Positions 1 to 8,963 of a stretch of DNA of 64,000 bases are shown piece after piece. Made by a program: the position numbers and the translations under genes. The first letter of the stretch is position 1. The number at the start of each line of letters is the position of its first letter. The stretch comes from Bacteroidales bacterium (GTDB lineage Bacteria > Bacteroidota > Bacteroidia > Bacteroidales > F082), in NCBI GenBank assembly GCA_017531225.1, contig JAFXLL010000014.1:109390-173389 (forward strand), in the 5' to 3' direction. The notes beneath the pieces are model-generated. The model had not been told where the DNA came from. It worked only from the letters and a program-made list of their open reading frames with translations, and did no database searches.

Positions 1-636
1 ATCGGTAACCCGGGACTGAACTATTCCATCTACCTCTCGAACATTTTGCTGCCAGCCATGCTGATGTTGCTCATCTTTCAAGTGACCATCTATTCCATCC
101 ACAGCGAAGTTAAGGAAGGCACCTCAAAGCATTGGCTGGCAATGGCGAATGGCAATATCTACAAGGCTTTGGCTGGCAAGCTTTTACCCCAATTGGCCAT
201 ATGGCTGGTAATGGGTGCCGTTTATATGGTGGTGCTTTACGCCTATTGGGACTTCCCATTAAAATGCGGTCTTTGGCCAATGGCTTTGGCGGCGCTGTTG
301 CTTATATTGGTGTCGCAGGCCTTCGGAGTGTTTCTTTGTGAACTGCTACCTTCGTTGCGCTGGGCCTTGAGTATAGCTACCTTATGGGGCGTGCTGTCGT
401 TTCCAATCTCAGGCTTTTCTTTTCCCCAGATAGCGTTTCCAGCTCCGTTGAAAGCGCTGTCATACCTATTTCCCCTGCGGCATTATTACTTGATTTATGT
501 CGATCAAGCCTTGAACGGTCTTCCAATATATTATTCTTGGATGAACTTTGCGGCATTGCTGGCCTTCTTGGCTCTGCCGATGTTACTGCCTAACCGATTG
601 AAAAAGTGTTTGTTGGAATATCAATATACCCGATAA
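1..636 (+). CDS. ABC-2 type transporter permease, 5' end outside the window
   Basis: The reading frame is open from the first base, so the gene starts upstream of the window; only about 211 C-terminal residues are present. The visible part has about five hydrophobic segments and, near residue 30, the soluble stretch containing EVKEGTSKHWL that ABC-2 family permeases carry after the second membrane helix. It would form the membrane channel of an ABC exporter with the next gene, which begins after a single base and is a full-length member of the same family. Paired permeases of this YhhJ-like type usually sit downstream of an HlyD-like adaptor and an outer-membrane TolC-like gene in Bacteroidota efflux operons; those would lie off the left edge. 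The substrate cannot be read from sequence. Confidence 0.8.
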   Translation: MGNPGLNYSIYLSNILLPAMLMLLIFQVTIYSIHSEVKEGTSKHWLAMANGNIYKALAGKLLPQLAIWLVMGAVYMVVLYAYWDFPLKCGLWPMALAALLLILVSQAFGVFLCELLPSLRWALSIATLWGVLSFPISGFSFPQIAFPAPLKALSYLFPLRHYYLIYVDQALNGLPIYYSWMNFAALLAFLALPMLLPNRLKKCLLEYQYTR

Positions 637-637
637 G

Positions 638-1855
638 ATGAAATGGATTCACAATATATTGGAAGTCTTTCGTGAAGAACTCCACAATTCAATTTTCGAT
701 GAAGGTGTCATCGTGTTCTTCTTCATTGTGCCGTTACTCTATCCGCTGCTTTACGCCTATCTTTACGGCAATGAGAATGTCCGTGAAGTGGCTACGGTGG
801 TGGTCGACAACGCCAATTCAGCCACCAGCCGTGAGTTTTTGCGCAAGGTGGACGCTACGGCCGATGTCGACATCGTTGGCCATTGTGCCGATATGCAGGA
901 AGCCGTGAGCTTAGTTCATCACCGTAAGGCTCATTGTTTGATCTACATCCCTGAAGAGTTCGACTACGCCTTGATGAGCGGACAACAGGCTGTTGTGGAG
1001 CTGTATTCCGACATGGGCAGCATGCTCTATTACAAGGCGGTGTTGGCCTCTTGCACCGAGGTCTCCTTGGACATGAACCGCGACATCAAGACCCAACGTT
1101 TGGTGGGCGCTACCGACAAGCAGGCTTCCACATTCTGTTATCCCATCGAATACGAATACGTGCCCATGTTCAATACCCAAAGCGGCTTTGCCACCTTTTT
1201 GATTCCTGCCGTATTGGTGCTGCTAATACAGCAGACCATGGTGTTAGGCATCGGCATGATGGCTGGCGAGGAAAGCGAAAAAAAGCGTCGTGGCATACTT
1301 GAGCCGCATGTACTCGACAAAAAGCCTATGGAGATGCTGTTGGGTAAAAGCTTGGCTTATCTGGCCATCTATCTCGTGATGTCAGCCTATGTGTTCTGCG
1401 TGGTACCGCGTTTGTTCCACCTGATTCAAATCGGGCAATGGCAGGATATGGTGGCTTTTTTGTTCCCTTATTTGTTGGCGTGCATCTTCTTCAGTCTGAC
1501 CATTTCAGGCATAGCCCACAACCGAGAGGTATTCATCATCATGTTCGTTTTCGTCTCCGTGCCGCTGCTGTTCATTTCCGGCATTTCCTGGCCTTCATGC
1601 TCGATACCCCACTTCTGGAAGGTGGTCTCATGGCTCTTCCCTTCGACATTTGGCATCAACGGTTTCGTGAAAATCAACAATATGGGCGCTGTATTACGCG
1701 ATGTAAGGCCCGAGTTGATCGGATTGTGGATACAGACTGCTTTCTATGCTTTCACGGCTTGGCTGGTGTATTACCGCTCCTATGGCAAACATTTGAAAGA
1801 CGCCATCGAAGTAGCCGAGGAAAAGCTACAAGCTCGTTGGGCGGATTATATGTAG
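638..1855 (+). CDS. ABC-2 type transporter permease (YhhJ-like)
   Basis: A 405-residue inner-membrane protein with the full ABC-2 permease layout: one N-terminal helix (about 24-44), a large periplasmic domain (about 50-180), then five or six helices from about 188 to 385. The segment EESEKKRRGILEPHVLDKKP is the cytosolic coupling region. It starts one base after the stop of the previous permease, so the two are translationally coupled and probably form a heterodimeric efflux channel. No ATPase gene is visible in the window, so it must lie upstream. Family is clear; transported compound unknown. Confidence 0.85.
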   Translation: MKWIHNILEVFREELHNSIFDEGVIVFFFIVPLLYPLLYAYLYGNENVREVATVVVDNANSATSREFLRKVDATADVDIVGHCADMQEAVSLVHHRKAHCLIYIPEEFDYALMSGQQAVVELYSDMGSMLYYKAVLASCTEVSLDMNRDIKTQRLVGATDKQASTFCYPIEYEYVPMFNTQSGFATFLIPAVLVLLIQQTMVLGIGMMAGEESEKKRRGILEPHVLDKKPMEMLLGKSLAYLAIYLVMSAYVFCVVPRLFHLIQIGQWQDMVAFLFPYLLACIFFSLTISGIAHNREVFIIMFVFVSVPLLFISGISWPSCSIPHFWKVVSWLFPSTFGINGFVKINNMGAVLRDVRPELIGLWIQTAFYAFTAWLVYYRSYGKHLKDAIEVAEEKLQARWADYM

Positions 1856-1886
1856 CCTTCAAAGGTGGAATAAAAAGGAAAATGAT

Positions 1887-1894
1887 TAACTTTG
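1887..1894 (+). promoter_or_regulatory. -7 box (TAACTTTG) upstream of the broken lipoprotein gene
   Basis: Matches the Bacteroidota -7 consensus TAnnTTTG and lies about 30 bases before the lipoprotein reading frame. I see no TTG at the proper -33 distance. It suggests the decayed gene once had, and may still have, its own transcription start. Confidence 0.4.
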
Positions 1895-1924
1895 CCGAAA
1901 TTTAACATTTAGCATCATCGAACC

Positions 1925-2406
1925 AAGAAAAGAATCTTGTTTTTGCTGACATCCTTTGTAGCGGTCATCGGCTTTACGGGATGCCCGAACAAAGAGCCCG
2001 AGTATATCGACCTCGGGACCATCCCGAAACAATATCTCGCCACTGTGCCTTACGAGGACGGCCAGACCTTTTATCTCCAACACGAAAGCGACCGGGTGGT
2101 CATTCCTTTTAAGGTGATGCGCTACCGAGTGAAGTCCCAAGGCAACCAGCCCGGCACAAGTATGCCCAGCTGAGCTGTCATCAAATGTATGCCTCCATCC
2201 CTTTCATTGGGGAGCCTACCGACCTGTTCAAGGTACACGAGTCTTTCGAGTTCAACGGCCATGTCTATCACGACGTGTTGCACTTCAGGATTACCGACCA
2301 AGATGCCATCACTCGCAACACCTTCCCCACGGAGCTGTACTACGCCAAGCATTACGGCCCCGTCGAGTATGAACTGGGTGGTGAAGTGCGGTGTTTGAGA
2401 CAATAA
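1925..2406 (+). pseudogene. broken exported lipoprotein gene (start lost and frameshift)
   Basis: From 1925 the frame reads KKRILFLL, a hydrophobic stretch, then a lipobox ending GFTGC, a standard lipoprotein signal. The codon where ATG is expected (1922-1924) is ACC, and no other good start precedes the lysines; only a TTG at 1937 remains. The frame then stops at 2173, while the protein-like reading continues in another frame from about 2150 (RHKYAQLSCHQMYASIPFIG) to a stop at 2406, so there is also a one-base shift near 2145-2152. Two separate lesions favour real decay over a single read error. The encoded domain is not one I recognise. The neighbours are exported proteins of unknown role. 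Confidence 0.6.
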
Positions 2407-2533
2407 AATCTATACTTCTTCCATTGGAAAAGTTCAGTGATTCAATGGATTAAGGATGGTTTATCTCTGGATAAATCTGTAGTTGTCCATCAGGGACGCT
2501 TTTCTTGATGATTTATTCAATACCTTTGTTCCC

Positions 2534-3607
2534 ATGAAAAGATACTTGATCATCGTTGTGTTGCTATGCCTGGTTGGAGGCTTCCAAGCACAGGAGTTCT
2601 ATCGGACAAAAAGCAACCGCTATATCGCCGACGTGGCTTTTTCGGGGAACCAGGTCCTTGTGCTGGAGAACCGTAACCACAACTCGGTATTGAGTCTGCT
2701 TGACCTTGAAGGAAACAAGCTGGGCGAGACCGAGTTCCAACAGCTTTACGATGAGTTGTACATCGACTGCTTCGGTCATTTCCTGCTGATGAACCGCGAC
2801 AGCTGCCTACAAGTGTATTTCGACCATCAGAGGAACGCCTTGCCTTTGACGACCTTCTCCAAACAACAATTCAACGACAAAGTGTCTAGGTTTGTGATGG
2901 AGTTCAACGGGGCCAACGTGCTCCGCAGCATGGTTTACGACAAACACGACTACCACGTTCAAGAGTTTCACGGACAAACACAAACTTATTCGTACATCCT
3001 GAAAAACGATCCCGAAAAGAAAAACCGTCCTTTGTGCCGTTTTATCAATACGGCTGCTGTTGAGATGTGCCAGGATCAATTGAACAGGATCATCGCCATG
3101 TATGACCATGCGGTTCCTCTCGGGGCCAATGAGCTGCGAATGGGCACCTGGGATGGTGACTTGCGACGCCTGAATAAGACCTTAAACATCCATCTTCAGA
3201 TCCTTTGGTACCGACAAAACGTTGCCAAAGAATACCATACAGCGGCATTGAAATACAACGGTCTTCTGCAATTGATCGACCTACAGGGACTCAAGATCGT
3301 GGAAGTTGACAAGGATTTCAAGGTGTCCGATCCACGGCCGTTGAAAATCCTGTCGGGAGAGTCTTCTTTTAAAAACCAATTCCTCACCGATGAGCTCACG
3401 GGTAAGACTTACGGACTTTTTGTGAAGGATGGCATGTATTACCTTGGGCTATACAACCCGGCAAAAGGCTCCGTTGGCCTCATTCACAAAGCCTGCTCCA
3501 GCATCTATCCGAGGGTTTTCAAGGTGCACGGCGGATTTGCCTATAGTGTCTATTTTGACGCTGGGCGGAGTCAAGGAGTGCTTCAAAGGGTAAAGATTAA
3601 AGAATGA
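2534..3607 (+). CDS. exported beta-propeller-like protein, paralogue 1 (no N-terminal regulatory domain)
   Basis: 357 residues with a signal peptide (MKRYLIIVVLLCLVGGFQAQ). I chose the ATG at 2534 because the open frame extends upstream only through a TTG at 2483 and the signal peptide begins here. The rest is strand-rich with repeated 'VLVLENRN...LSLLDLEGN' and 'LTGKTYGLFVKDGMYYLGLYNP' blocks, as in six-bladed propellers. It is a close paralogue of the C-terminal three quarters of the protein at 6273 (shared blocks DELYID, EFHGQ.QTY, IYPR.FKVH) but lacks that protein's carboxypeptidase-regulatory-like domain. The next gene begins inside its stop codon, so its product is probably made together with a membrane regulator. 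No enzymatic motif seen; function unknown. Confidence 0.75.
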   Translation: MKRYLIIVVLLCLVGGFQAQEFYRTKSNRYIADVAFSGNQVLVLENRNHNSVLSLLDLEGNKLGETEFQQLYDELYIDCFGHFLLMNRDSCLQVYFDHQRNALPLTTFSKQQFNDKVSRFVMEFNGANVLRSMVYDKHDYHVQEFHGQTQTYSYILKNDPEKKNRPLCRFINTAAVEMCQDQLNRIIAMYDHAVPLGANELRMGTWDGDLRRLNKTLNIHLQILWYRQNVAKEYHTAALKYNGLLQLIDLQGLKIVEVDKDFKVSDPRPLKILSGESSFKNQFLTDELTGKTYGLFVKDGMYYLGLYNPAKGSVGLIHKACSSIYPRVFKVHGGFAYSVYFDAGRSQGVLQRVKIKE

Positions 3608-4413
3608 TTTGGTCAATGCGTCAACGGTTGAGTTCTATACGGCTTTTCATCATGGTCATCGTTTGTATGATGGCTTTGAACGCTGTGGCCAAATCCAATC
3701 CTAAGGAAGAACAATGGTTGAACAAGGGCACGGAGTTTTATTTTGACGGACAACAGGATTCCGCCAAAGTCTATCTGGAACAAGTGTTTTTAACCGACAC
3801 AGATGAGAAGATGACCGCAGCAAGATATCTGCTCGATATCGCCATTGCTCAAGGCGACACGCCGAAAATCAACGAATATGCGCTGTTCTTGGCGGATAAC
3901 TACGACCTTTCCCTTAACCAAGAACGGAAGCATGCCCGCCAGCGATACCTGCTTATCGGTGCAGGAGCCTTGTTGGGGCTTTTGGTAATGGGATGGGTGT
4001 TGCTTCGGTTGCGCAAAACCAACAACCAGCAACGCAAGGCGTACGACCAAGAACGTGAGGTTTTTGGCCAACAATTGAACGAGGCGCAATCCGCCATTGA
4101 ACGCCAAACTTTCGAGAACCTCCAACGGCAGGCCAGGGAAGTATTGTCACGAGGCAGCCAGCGCAAGCGCATCCTCGAAGCCTTCAATGCCACTTACCCC
4201 AAAGCCTACGAGCGGTTAAAAACCACTTATCCCGACTTGAGCGAGCAGGAATACGACCTACTGATCCTTAACTTCCTCGAATTCCGCATCAAAGAAGAGG
4301 CTGAAATCTTGGAGTTGAGCCAAAACACGGTGATGAAATATCGCTCCAATTTGCTAAAAAAGGTTGGGAAAGACCCTGTTTCAGCGGTTTTGAATGCTAT
4401 GCCAACATCTTAG
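3604..4413 (+). CDS. membrane-anchored TPR-like protein with LuxR-type helix-turn-helix
   Basis: 269 residues: an N-terminal signal anchor, a short helical repeat region (about 35-105) resembling a TPR remnant, one strong transmembrane helix (about 119-140), a coiled coil rich in Q and E (about 142-190), and a C-terminal helix-turn-helix. The last part reads YPDLSEQEYDLLILNFL... and LSQNTVMKYRSNLLKKV, the LuxR/GerE pattern for DNA binding. The protein therefore links a periplasmic sensor part to a cytosolic DNA-binding part in one chain, a design common in Bacteroidota. Its ATG overlaps the stop of the upstream exported protein (ATGA), suggesting that protein is its partner or target. The 3' end overlaps the convergent gene at 4397 by 17 bases. 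Confidence 0.7.
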   Translation: MIWSMRQRLSSIRLFIMVIVCMMALNAVAKSNPKEEQWLNKGTEFYFDGQQDSAKVYLEQVFLTDTDEKMTAARYLLDIAIAQGDTPKINEYALFLADNYDLSLNQERKHARQRYLLIGAGALLGLLVMGWVLLRLRKTNNQQRKAYDQEREVFGQQLNEAQSAIERQTFENLQRQAREVLSRGSQRKRILEAFNATYPKAYERLKTTYPDLSEQEYDLLILNFLEFRIKEEAEILELSQNTVMKYRSNLLKKVGKDPVSAVLNAMPTS

Positions 4414-4786
4414 CGCAACGGTCGATGATATCGTTGGCGAGACGTATTCCTTCGCTACATACGTTTTTGCTCGGGTTGCCATCGTAGTCCATTGATAGGT
4501 GCATTGTGTTATAACTACTGTTTACCAAAGCAAGTAACTTGCGGTCCCTTTTTCTTACCGCTTCGTAATAGTCGTCAACGGCCACACGGGTGCGTCGGTC
4601 AGCCCTTACATGGAATACCGCATCCAAGGCCATCAGCACCGCATGCCACAGGTAATGTCCCGCCGCCCGTACGTATTTTTCATCTTCATACAGTTTCAGC
4701 TCGGGATTGTAACGTCCGTTTTCCGAAAGCGTCTTCTCCGCATTGTCAACATAACGTCTTGCCTCTTTTATCAAATCTTTTTTCAT
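4397..4786 (-). CDS. small all-helical protein, DUF5618-like
   Basis: 129 residues, predicted all alpha, cytosolic, no signal peptide. Features such as RRYVDNAEKTLSE, KYVRAAGHYLWHAVLMALDAVF and RKRDRKLLALVNSSYNTMHLSMDYDG resemble the DUF5618 family of Bacteroidota, a HEPN-like helical fold, recalled from memory. I see no RX4-6H nuclease motif of active HEPN toxins. It stands alone, convergent with the regulator at 3604, and has its own well-formed promoter at 4812-4841. Role unknown; a partner antitoxin is not present next to it. Confidence 0.55.
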   Translation of the reverse strand: MKKDLIKEARRYVDNAEKTLSENGRYNPELKLYEDEKYVRAAGHYLWHAVLMALDAVFHVRADRRTRVAVDDYYEAVRKRDRKLLALVNSSYNTMHLSMDYDGNPSKNVCSEGIRLANDIIDRCAKMLA

Positions 4787-4811
4787 AAAAATGTATCTTT
4801 TATTAATGCTG

Positions 4812-4841
4812 CAAAAATACGATCATTTTTAAAAATATCAA
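4812..4841 (-). promoter_or_regulatory. promoter for the DUF5618-like gene (TTG, 19 bases, TATTTTTG)
   Basis: On the minus strand the -33 element TTG (4839-4841) and the -7 element TATTTTTG (4812-4819) are separated by 19 bases, the usual Bacteroidota spacing. The start codon lies about 25 bases downstream. The remaining 4842-5029 is AT-rich with no gene. Confidence 0.6.
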
Positions 4842-4992
4842 TAGTTTTGCTGTTGAAATTTTGGATACATTTTATATTATTCTATACAGAGATAACAGAT
4901 ATTATAATGATTTTCACTTAGATGCAATTGGTTTTCATCAAGAAAAATCTATATCACCCAAATAGACCGTAAAAAACAAAAAAATCGTAACT

Positions 4993-5000
4993 TAATTTTG
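4993..5000 (+). promoter_or_regulatory. -7 box (TAATTTTG) for the exported-protein operon
   Basis: Matches TAnnTTTG and lies 29 bases before the ATG at 5030. No clear -33 TTG. It would drive the three co-directional genes up to 8917. Confidence 0.4.
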
Positions 5001-5029
5001 TAGTGATGAAATCCTAATACCACATCGCT

Positions 5030-6265
5030 ATGAAAAACATTCGATTTTACTTGCTGCTGGCATTCTTTCTTTTTCTCCTGAAGGCAATGGCCCAAAACAA
5101 TGACCTGAAACACCCTTATATGGTAGCCAAAGAAGATGGATACAGCTATCGTTCATTGAATAAACTTCTTTGTCTGGACAGTCTGTATATCGGCACTCAA
5201 TTCGAAGATAGTTATAATGATTTGCTTAGTATTCTGTATTCTAGAGTTGGACATTACAAAGAAGCCATGCAAAAGGCTGAAAAAGGCAAATTGTTTTCAG
5301 ACAAGACGCGTTTGGCTAGGACCTACGAAAATGTGATAACAATACCTTTGTCGGAAGTGATGGACAGCATCATCGAAAACAATCGTGTCATCATGCTTAA
5401 CGAGATGCATTTTAATCCCCATAGCAGGGCTTTTGTCATCAGTTGGTTGGAAAAATGTTACCAAAACGGTTACCGATACTTTGCCGCAGAAACCTTATTT
5501 GCGAAGGACTCCTTGATAAACGAGCGGCGCACCGTGCTACTTGGCAAGACGGGATTCTATAGCGATGAACCTGTTTTCGGAGACCTATTAAGAACGGCAC
5601 TCCACATAGGCTATACACTGGTGCCATACGAGGCCGATGGTTGGGGTGTTGACCGCGAGAGGAATGAAGCAGACAACCTGATCAAGAACATTCTTGACAA
5701 AGACCCTGAAGCGAAATTTTTGGTCTATGGAGGTATGGGGCATATCGCTGACCGCAAAGGGTGGTCGATGATGGGAGGATTTTTCAAGGAAAAAACAGGT
5801 ATTGATCCGTTCACGATGGATTGCAGCGTCATGACTTTCTCTGAACAATACGAAAGCATGGACTCGCTACGTACCGCATTTTTTGACCGCATTGATGCCA
5901 TGCCCAAACGAGAGCCGATTATCTGTTATGACACTGTGAAACACATTTATCCAAACAACTCAGGCATGGATGTTACCTGCTGCTTGCCGCGCACACGCTT
6001 CATCGAAGACAACATCCCTGACTGGAAACTCTTCAACGGCAAGGTGCTTTACACTATTGACCGTCGCTTCATCAACAAAAACGGTTTCCCTGAAGGTTGC
6101 GTGAGCGCATTCCTGAAATCGGAAGGCGAGCAATGTGTTCCTGTCGACCAATATATGTACGGTAAAGATGAGAGTGAGTTCAAATTGGCACTTTACAAGG
6201 GTGAGTATCTGCTGCGGTTTGATGACGGGAAAGAATATAAATATGCGACAATCACTGTGAAATAA
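5030..6265 (+). CDS. exported ChaN/EreA-superfamily-like protein
   Basis: 411 residues with signal peptide (cleavage after KAMAQ). The core reads RVIMLNEMHFNPHSRAF with Glu125 and His127, then RYFAAETLF, and later YGGMGHIAD with His238. A glutamate-x-histidine near the start and a later G..H are the conserved metal or haem-site features of the EreA/ChaN/TIKI superfamily, which includes haem-binding ChaN and erythromycin esterase. The C-terminal ~130 residues look like a separate strand-rich domain. It begins an operon with two exported propeller-like proteins, 7 bases upstream of the next gene. The exact activity cannot be given; resistance to macrolides is not implied. Confidence 0.55.
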   Translation: MKNIRFYLLLAFFLFLLKAMAQNNDLKHPYMVAKEDGYSYRSLNKLLCLDSLYIGTQFEDSYNDLLSILYSRVGHYKEAMQKAEKGKLFSDKTRLARTYENVITIPLSEVMDSIIENNRVIMLNEMHFNPHSRAFVISWLEKCYQNGYRYFAAETLFAKDSLINERRTVLLGKTGFYSDEPVFGDLLRTALHIGYTLVPYEADGWGVDRERNEADNLIKNILDKDPEAKFLVYGGMGHIADRKGWSMMGGFFKEKTGIDPFTMDCSVMTFSEQYESMDSLRTAFFDRIDAMPKREPIICYDTVKHIYPNNSGMDVTCCLPRTRFIEDNIPDWKLFNGKVLYTIDRRFINKNGFPEGCVSAFLKSEGEQCVPVDQYMYGKDESEFKLALYKGEYLLRFDDGKEYKYATITVK

Positions 6266-6272
6266 GGCTGTT

Positions 6273-7622
6273 ATGAAAAGGAACTCTATTCTTGCTTTGC
6301 TTTTGCTTTTTCTGGCCTTTTCGCTTTCTGCCCAAACCAAAACCATCGTTTTCGGCAACCTCGGCGTGGAAAACGTGAACATCAGCATCGCGAACACGCA
6401 ATACGGCACCAGCACCGATGCCAAAGGGCATTATGAGTTGCCGCTTTATGACCGTACCAAAACTATCAACCTTTATTATTCTTGCATCGGCTATCCAGAT
6501 ACCTTGGTGAGCCTTACACCGAAGCAGTTGCAGCGTGATACCATCAACATCAGCTTCAGATTGCGGAAGATGAGCTATGACCTTCAGGAAGTGGGTGTTA
6601 CGGCTTACAGCGACTTTTACCGAAGTCCTCGGGGTACCAACATTGCCGACATAGCCTTTGCCGATGACAGAATCTTGGTGCTTGAAAACAGGGCAAAATC
6701 CTCTTCGTTGCGCATACTTGACCTTGATGGCAACAACTTGGCTTCCACCGATTTTGATAATTTCTATGACGAATTGTACATTGACGCTTTCGGCGACTTT
6801 CTTCTTTTGGGTCAGGACACTTGTTTGCAGGTGTATCTCGACACCACGGATAAAGTATTGCCCGTTTCCACCTTTACAAAAGACCTGTTCCGCGACAAAA
6901 TCATAAAAATCGTGTTTGAGTTCAATGATGCCTATCTGCTACGCAACACAGCCTATGAGAAGCACGATTATTATGTGAAGGAGTTTCATGGCCAAGCGCA
7001 GACATACAACTATGTGCTGAAAAACGACACTTTGAAGCAACGGCATTTTCTCTACCGTTTTATCGATACGGTGGCAGTCAATGTGTGCCAATCCTATCTG
7101 AATGAGATATTTGCCATCTATAACAGTGAGGTGCCGGAGAATGAAAATGAACTTGCCTTGGGCGTTTGGAATGGCAACCTGCTCCGTTTGGCTGTCAATT
7201 ACAAGGTACACAAGAGAATTGGCTGGTATTGCCAAGTGTTGGCCACCGAGTACCATACCATAGCCTTGAAATTCGATGATTTCATTCAACTTGTTGATTT
7301 GGAAAACTTTGAAATCGTGGAGTTTGATAAGACGTTCCAACTATCCAACAAACGGCCACTTACGATTGCTACAGGGAAGAACTATTTTGCCAATCAGTTC
7401 CTTACTGATGAAGCCACGGGAAAGATTTACGGTCTTTTCGTCCAAAACGGAATCAATTATCTGGGTTGCTACGACCCAACCAAAGGCACGGTTGGAATGG
7501 GGCAAAAAGCCAGCAACAACATCTACCCACGGGCTTTCAAGGTGCATAATGGCTATGCCTACAGCGTGTTTTATGATAGCTATCGGAATCAAGGGACGAT
7601 CAGTCGGGTAAAAGTGAAATAA
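6273..7622 (+). CDS. exported protein, carboxypeptidase-regulatory-like domain plus propeller, paralogue 2
   Basis: 449 residues. A signal peptide (ending SLSAQ) is followed by an Ig-like CarboxypepD_reg domain at about 22-105, with the family pattern GVENVNISIANTQYGTSTDA and GHYELPL, of the type found at the front of SusC-like receptors. The rest (about 115-449) is the same propeller-like domain as the protein at 2534, with long matching blocks such as DELYIDAFGDFLLL, KNDTLKQRHFLYRFID and FLTDEATGKIYGLFVQNG. It lies between the ChaN-like gene and a third paralogue. The front domain suggests attachment to or docking with another envelope protein (inference). Confidence 0.7.
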   Translation: MKRNSILALLLLFLAFSLSAQTKTIVFGNLGVENVNISIANTQYGTSTDAKGHYELPLYDRTKTINLYYSCIGYPDTLVSLTPKQLQRDTINISFRLRKMSYDLQEVGVTAYSDFYRSPRGTNIADIAFADDRILVLENRAKSSSLRILDLDGNNLASTDFDNFYDELYIDAFGDFLLLGQDTCLQVYLDTTDKVLPVSTFTKDLFRDKIIKIVFEFNDAYLLRNTAYEKHDYYVKEFHGQAQTYNYVLKNDTLKQRHFLYRFIDTVAVNVCQSYLNEIFAIYNSEVPENENELALGVWNGNLLRLAVNYKVHKRIGWYCQVLATEYHTIALKFDDFIQLVDLENFEIVEFDKTFQLSNKRPLTIATGKNYFANQFLTDEATGKIYGLFVQNGINYLGCYDPTKGTVGMGQKASNNIYPRAFKVHNGYAYSVFYDSYRNQGTISRVKVK

Positions 7623-7636
7623 TTTTTTTTTCTTCT

Positions 7637-8917
7637 ATGAAAAGCCTTCGATTATACTTTCTTTTGATCTTTCTGTTGTTGACGCTGTCGATGATGGCTC
7701 AAGACCAGCTCTACCTCCAAGGCGTATGTGTCAACGAAAAAGGCCGTGCCATCGAAAACGTGAGCGTTTATGTGAATGACTCACTGCTGGTTTCCATAAC
7801 GGATGAAAACGGCCATTTTGCTTTGTCGCGACCCGTGGTGGGACAGAAGATCCGCTTTGCCCATATCGTTTATGAGCCGATGACTTATACGATCAAGGAA
7901 AAAGACTTGATAGGGCAGGAACTCAAAATCGAGATGGAAACCAAAAGCCACGAGTTGCTTGAAGTGGAAGTTACCGCCAATGCGCCTCACATCGCCTTTG
8001 ACAACCCCGTGCGCAGCGTGCTCGACTACGTGATCGCAGACGATGGCATCTACCTTCTTGCTTACCGTAGTCGCAACACCTCGGTGCTTCACCTTTCATT
8101 TGAGATGGATACCTTGCACGAGCTGATCCTTTCGTCGGCCTATAAGAATTTGTACAAAGATTTCTATGGCTTTGTCCATATGGTTAGCGATGAGAATGCT
8201 TGCCAATTAGGCTTTAGAATGACCACCGACGGACGAAAAAAAGACATGTTCTTATGTGCGCCCCTGTCGTTGAACCTCTTTTACAAGAACTTTGCTCCCA
8301 TCGTGGCTGCGTCGGACAGCGTGGTCATCACGGGACGTTATGCTTTTTATGGCACAGAGCAGTATTATTACTGCGTCACCCCAACCGCCGACACGATGTA
8401 TCTGCTGGAGCATATTGTAGATGAGAAAATGCGTGACGATATAATAGACCTCTTTCGATTCGGCGTTGATAAGTTTCATTATTATGCGCTCAACTTCTAT
8501 CCAACGATGTTTTACATTTACAATCCCATCTATTGTCTCGACAACAAATTTTACCTTTTTGCTTACGCCGATGATGAAACTATCGTTTACGATGCCGTCG
8601 GCAAGGAATTGGAGCGCTATCCGCTCGTTTATCACGAACAAACAAGATGGGATGGTACTATGGTGCAGGACGGGCGTTGGAAGAAAAGCATGATCGTTGA
8701 CCGGGCACAACGGGAGTTTTACTCGTTTTTTGTTGATGACGGTCTCTATACTTTGATGCGTATTGATCTGCTTACAGGTACCGCCACGCCTGTCCTGGAT
8801 CTCAGCGGCTATCCCTTTGCAGAGATGCTAAGGGTACACAACAGGGTGCTGTATTTCCTTTATCCTACTGGGAATAATCATCGGCAGGCTTTGTTTCAAG
8901 TGAAATTGGAGTTATAA
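7637..8917 (+). CDS. exported protein, carboxypeptidase-regulatory-like domain plus propeller, paralogue 3
   Basis: 426 residues. Signal peptide (ending SMMAQ), then a CarboxypepD_reg domain (about 23-110: GVCVNEKGRAIENVSVYVND, TDENGHFALSR), then a strand-rich C-terminal domain much more diverged from the other two paralogues. It still shares the layout and motifs such as QREFYSFFVDDGLYTLM near the end. The gap to the previous gene is 14 bases, so the two are co-transcribed. No catalytic motif found; function unknown. Confidence 0.65.
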   Translation: MKSLRLYFLLIFLLLTLSMMAQDQLYLQGVCVNEKGRAIENVSVYVNDSLLVSITDENGHFALSRPVVGQKIRFAHIVYEPMTYTIKEKDLIGQELKIEMETKSHELLEVEVTANAPHIAFDNPVRSVLDYVIADDGIYLLAYRSRNTSVLHLSFEMDTLHELILSSAYKNLYKDFYGFVHMVSDENACQLGFRMTTDGRKKDMFLCAPLSLNLFYKNFAPIVAASDSVVITGRYAFYGTEQYYYCVTPTADTMYLLEHIVDEKMRDDIIDLFRFGVDKFHYYALNFYPTMFYIYNPIYCLDNKFYLFAYADDETIVYDAVGKELERYPLVYHEQTRWDGTMVQDGRWKKSMIVDRAQREFYSFFVDDGLYTLMRIDLLTGTATPVLDLSGYPFAEMLRVHNRVLYFLYPTGNNHRQALFQVKLEL

Positions 8918-8935
8918 GAAAAAACCTTAACTTTG
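8906..8935 (+). promoter_or_regulatory. promoter for the S46 peptidase (TTG, 19 bases, TAACTTTG)
   Basis: TTG at 8906-8908 and TAACTTTG at 8928-8935, 19 bases apart, 28 bases before the ATG at 8964. The -33 element lies inside the last codons of the upstream gene, so the peptidase is likely transcribed separately. Confidence 0.6.
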
Positions 8936-8963
8936 CCCAAATTTCAAAATCAACAAAGTTACC

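Noticed and set aside
2483..2533. A longer start (TTG at 2483) for the exported protein at 2534
   Set aside because: The signal peptide begins at the ATG at 2534; the extra 17 residues are not signal-like.
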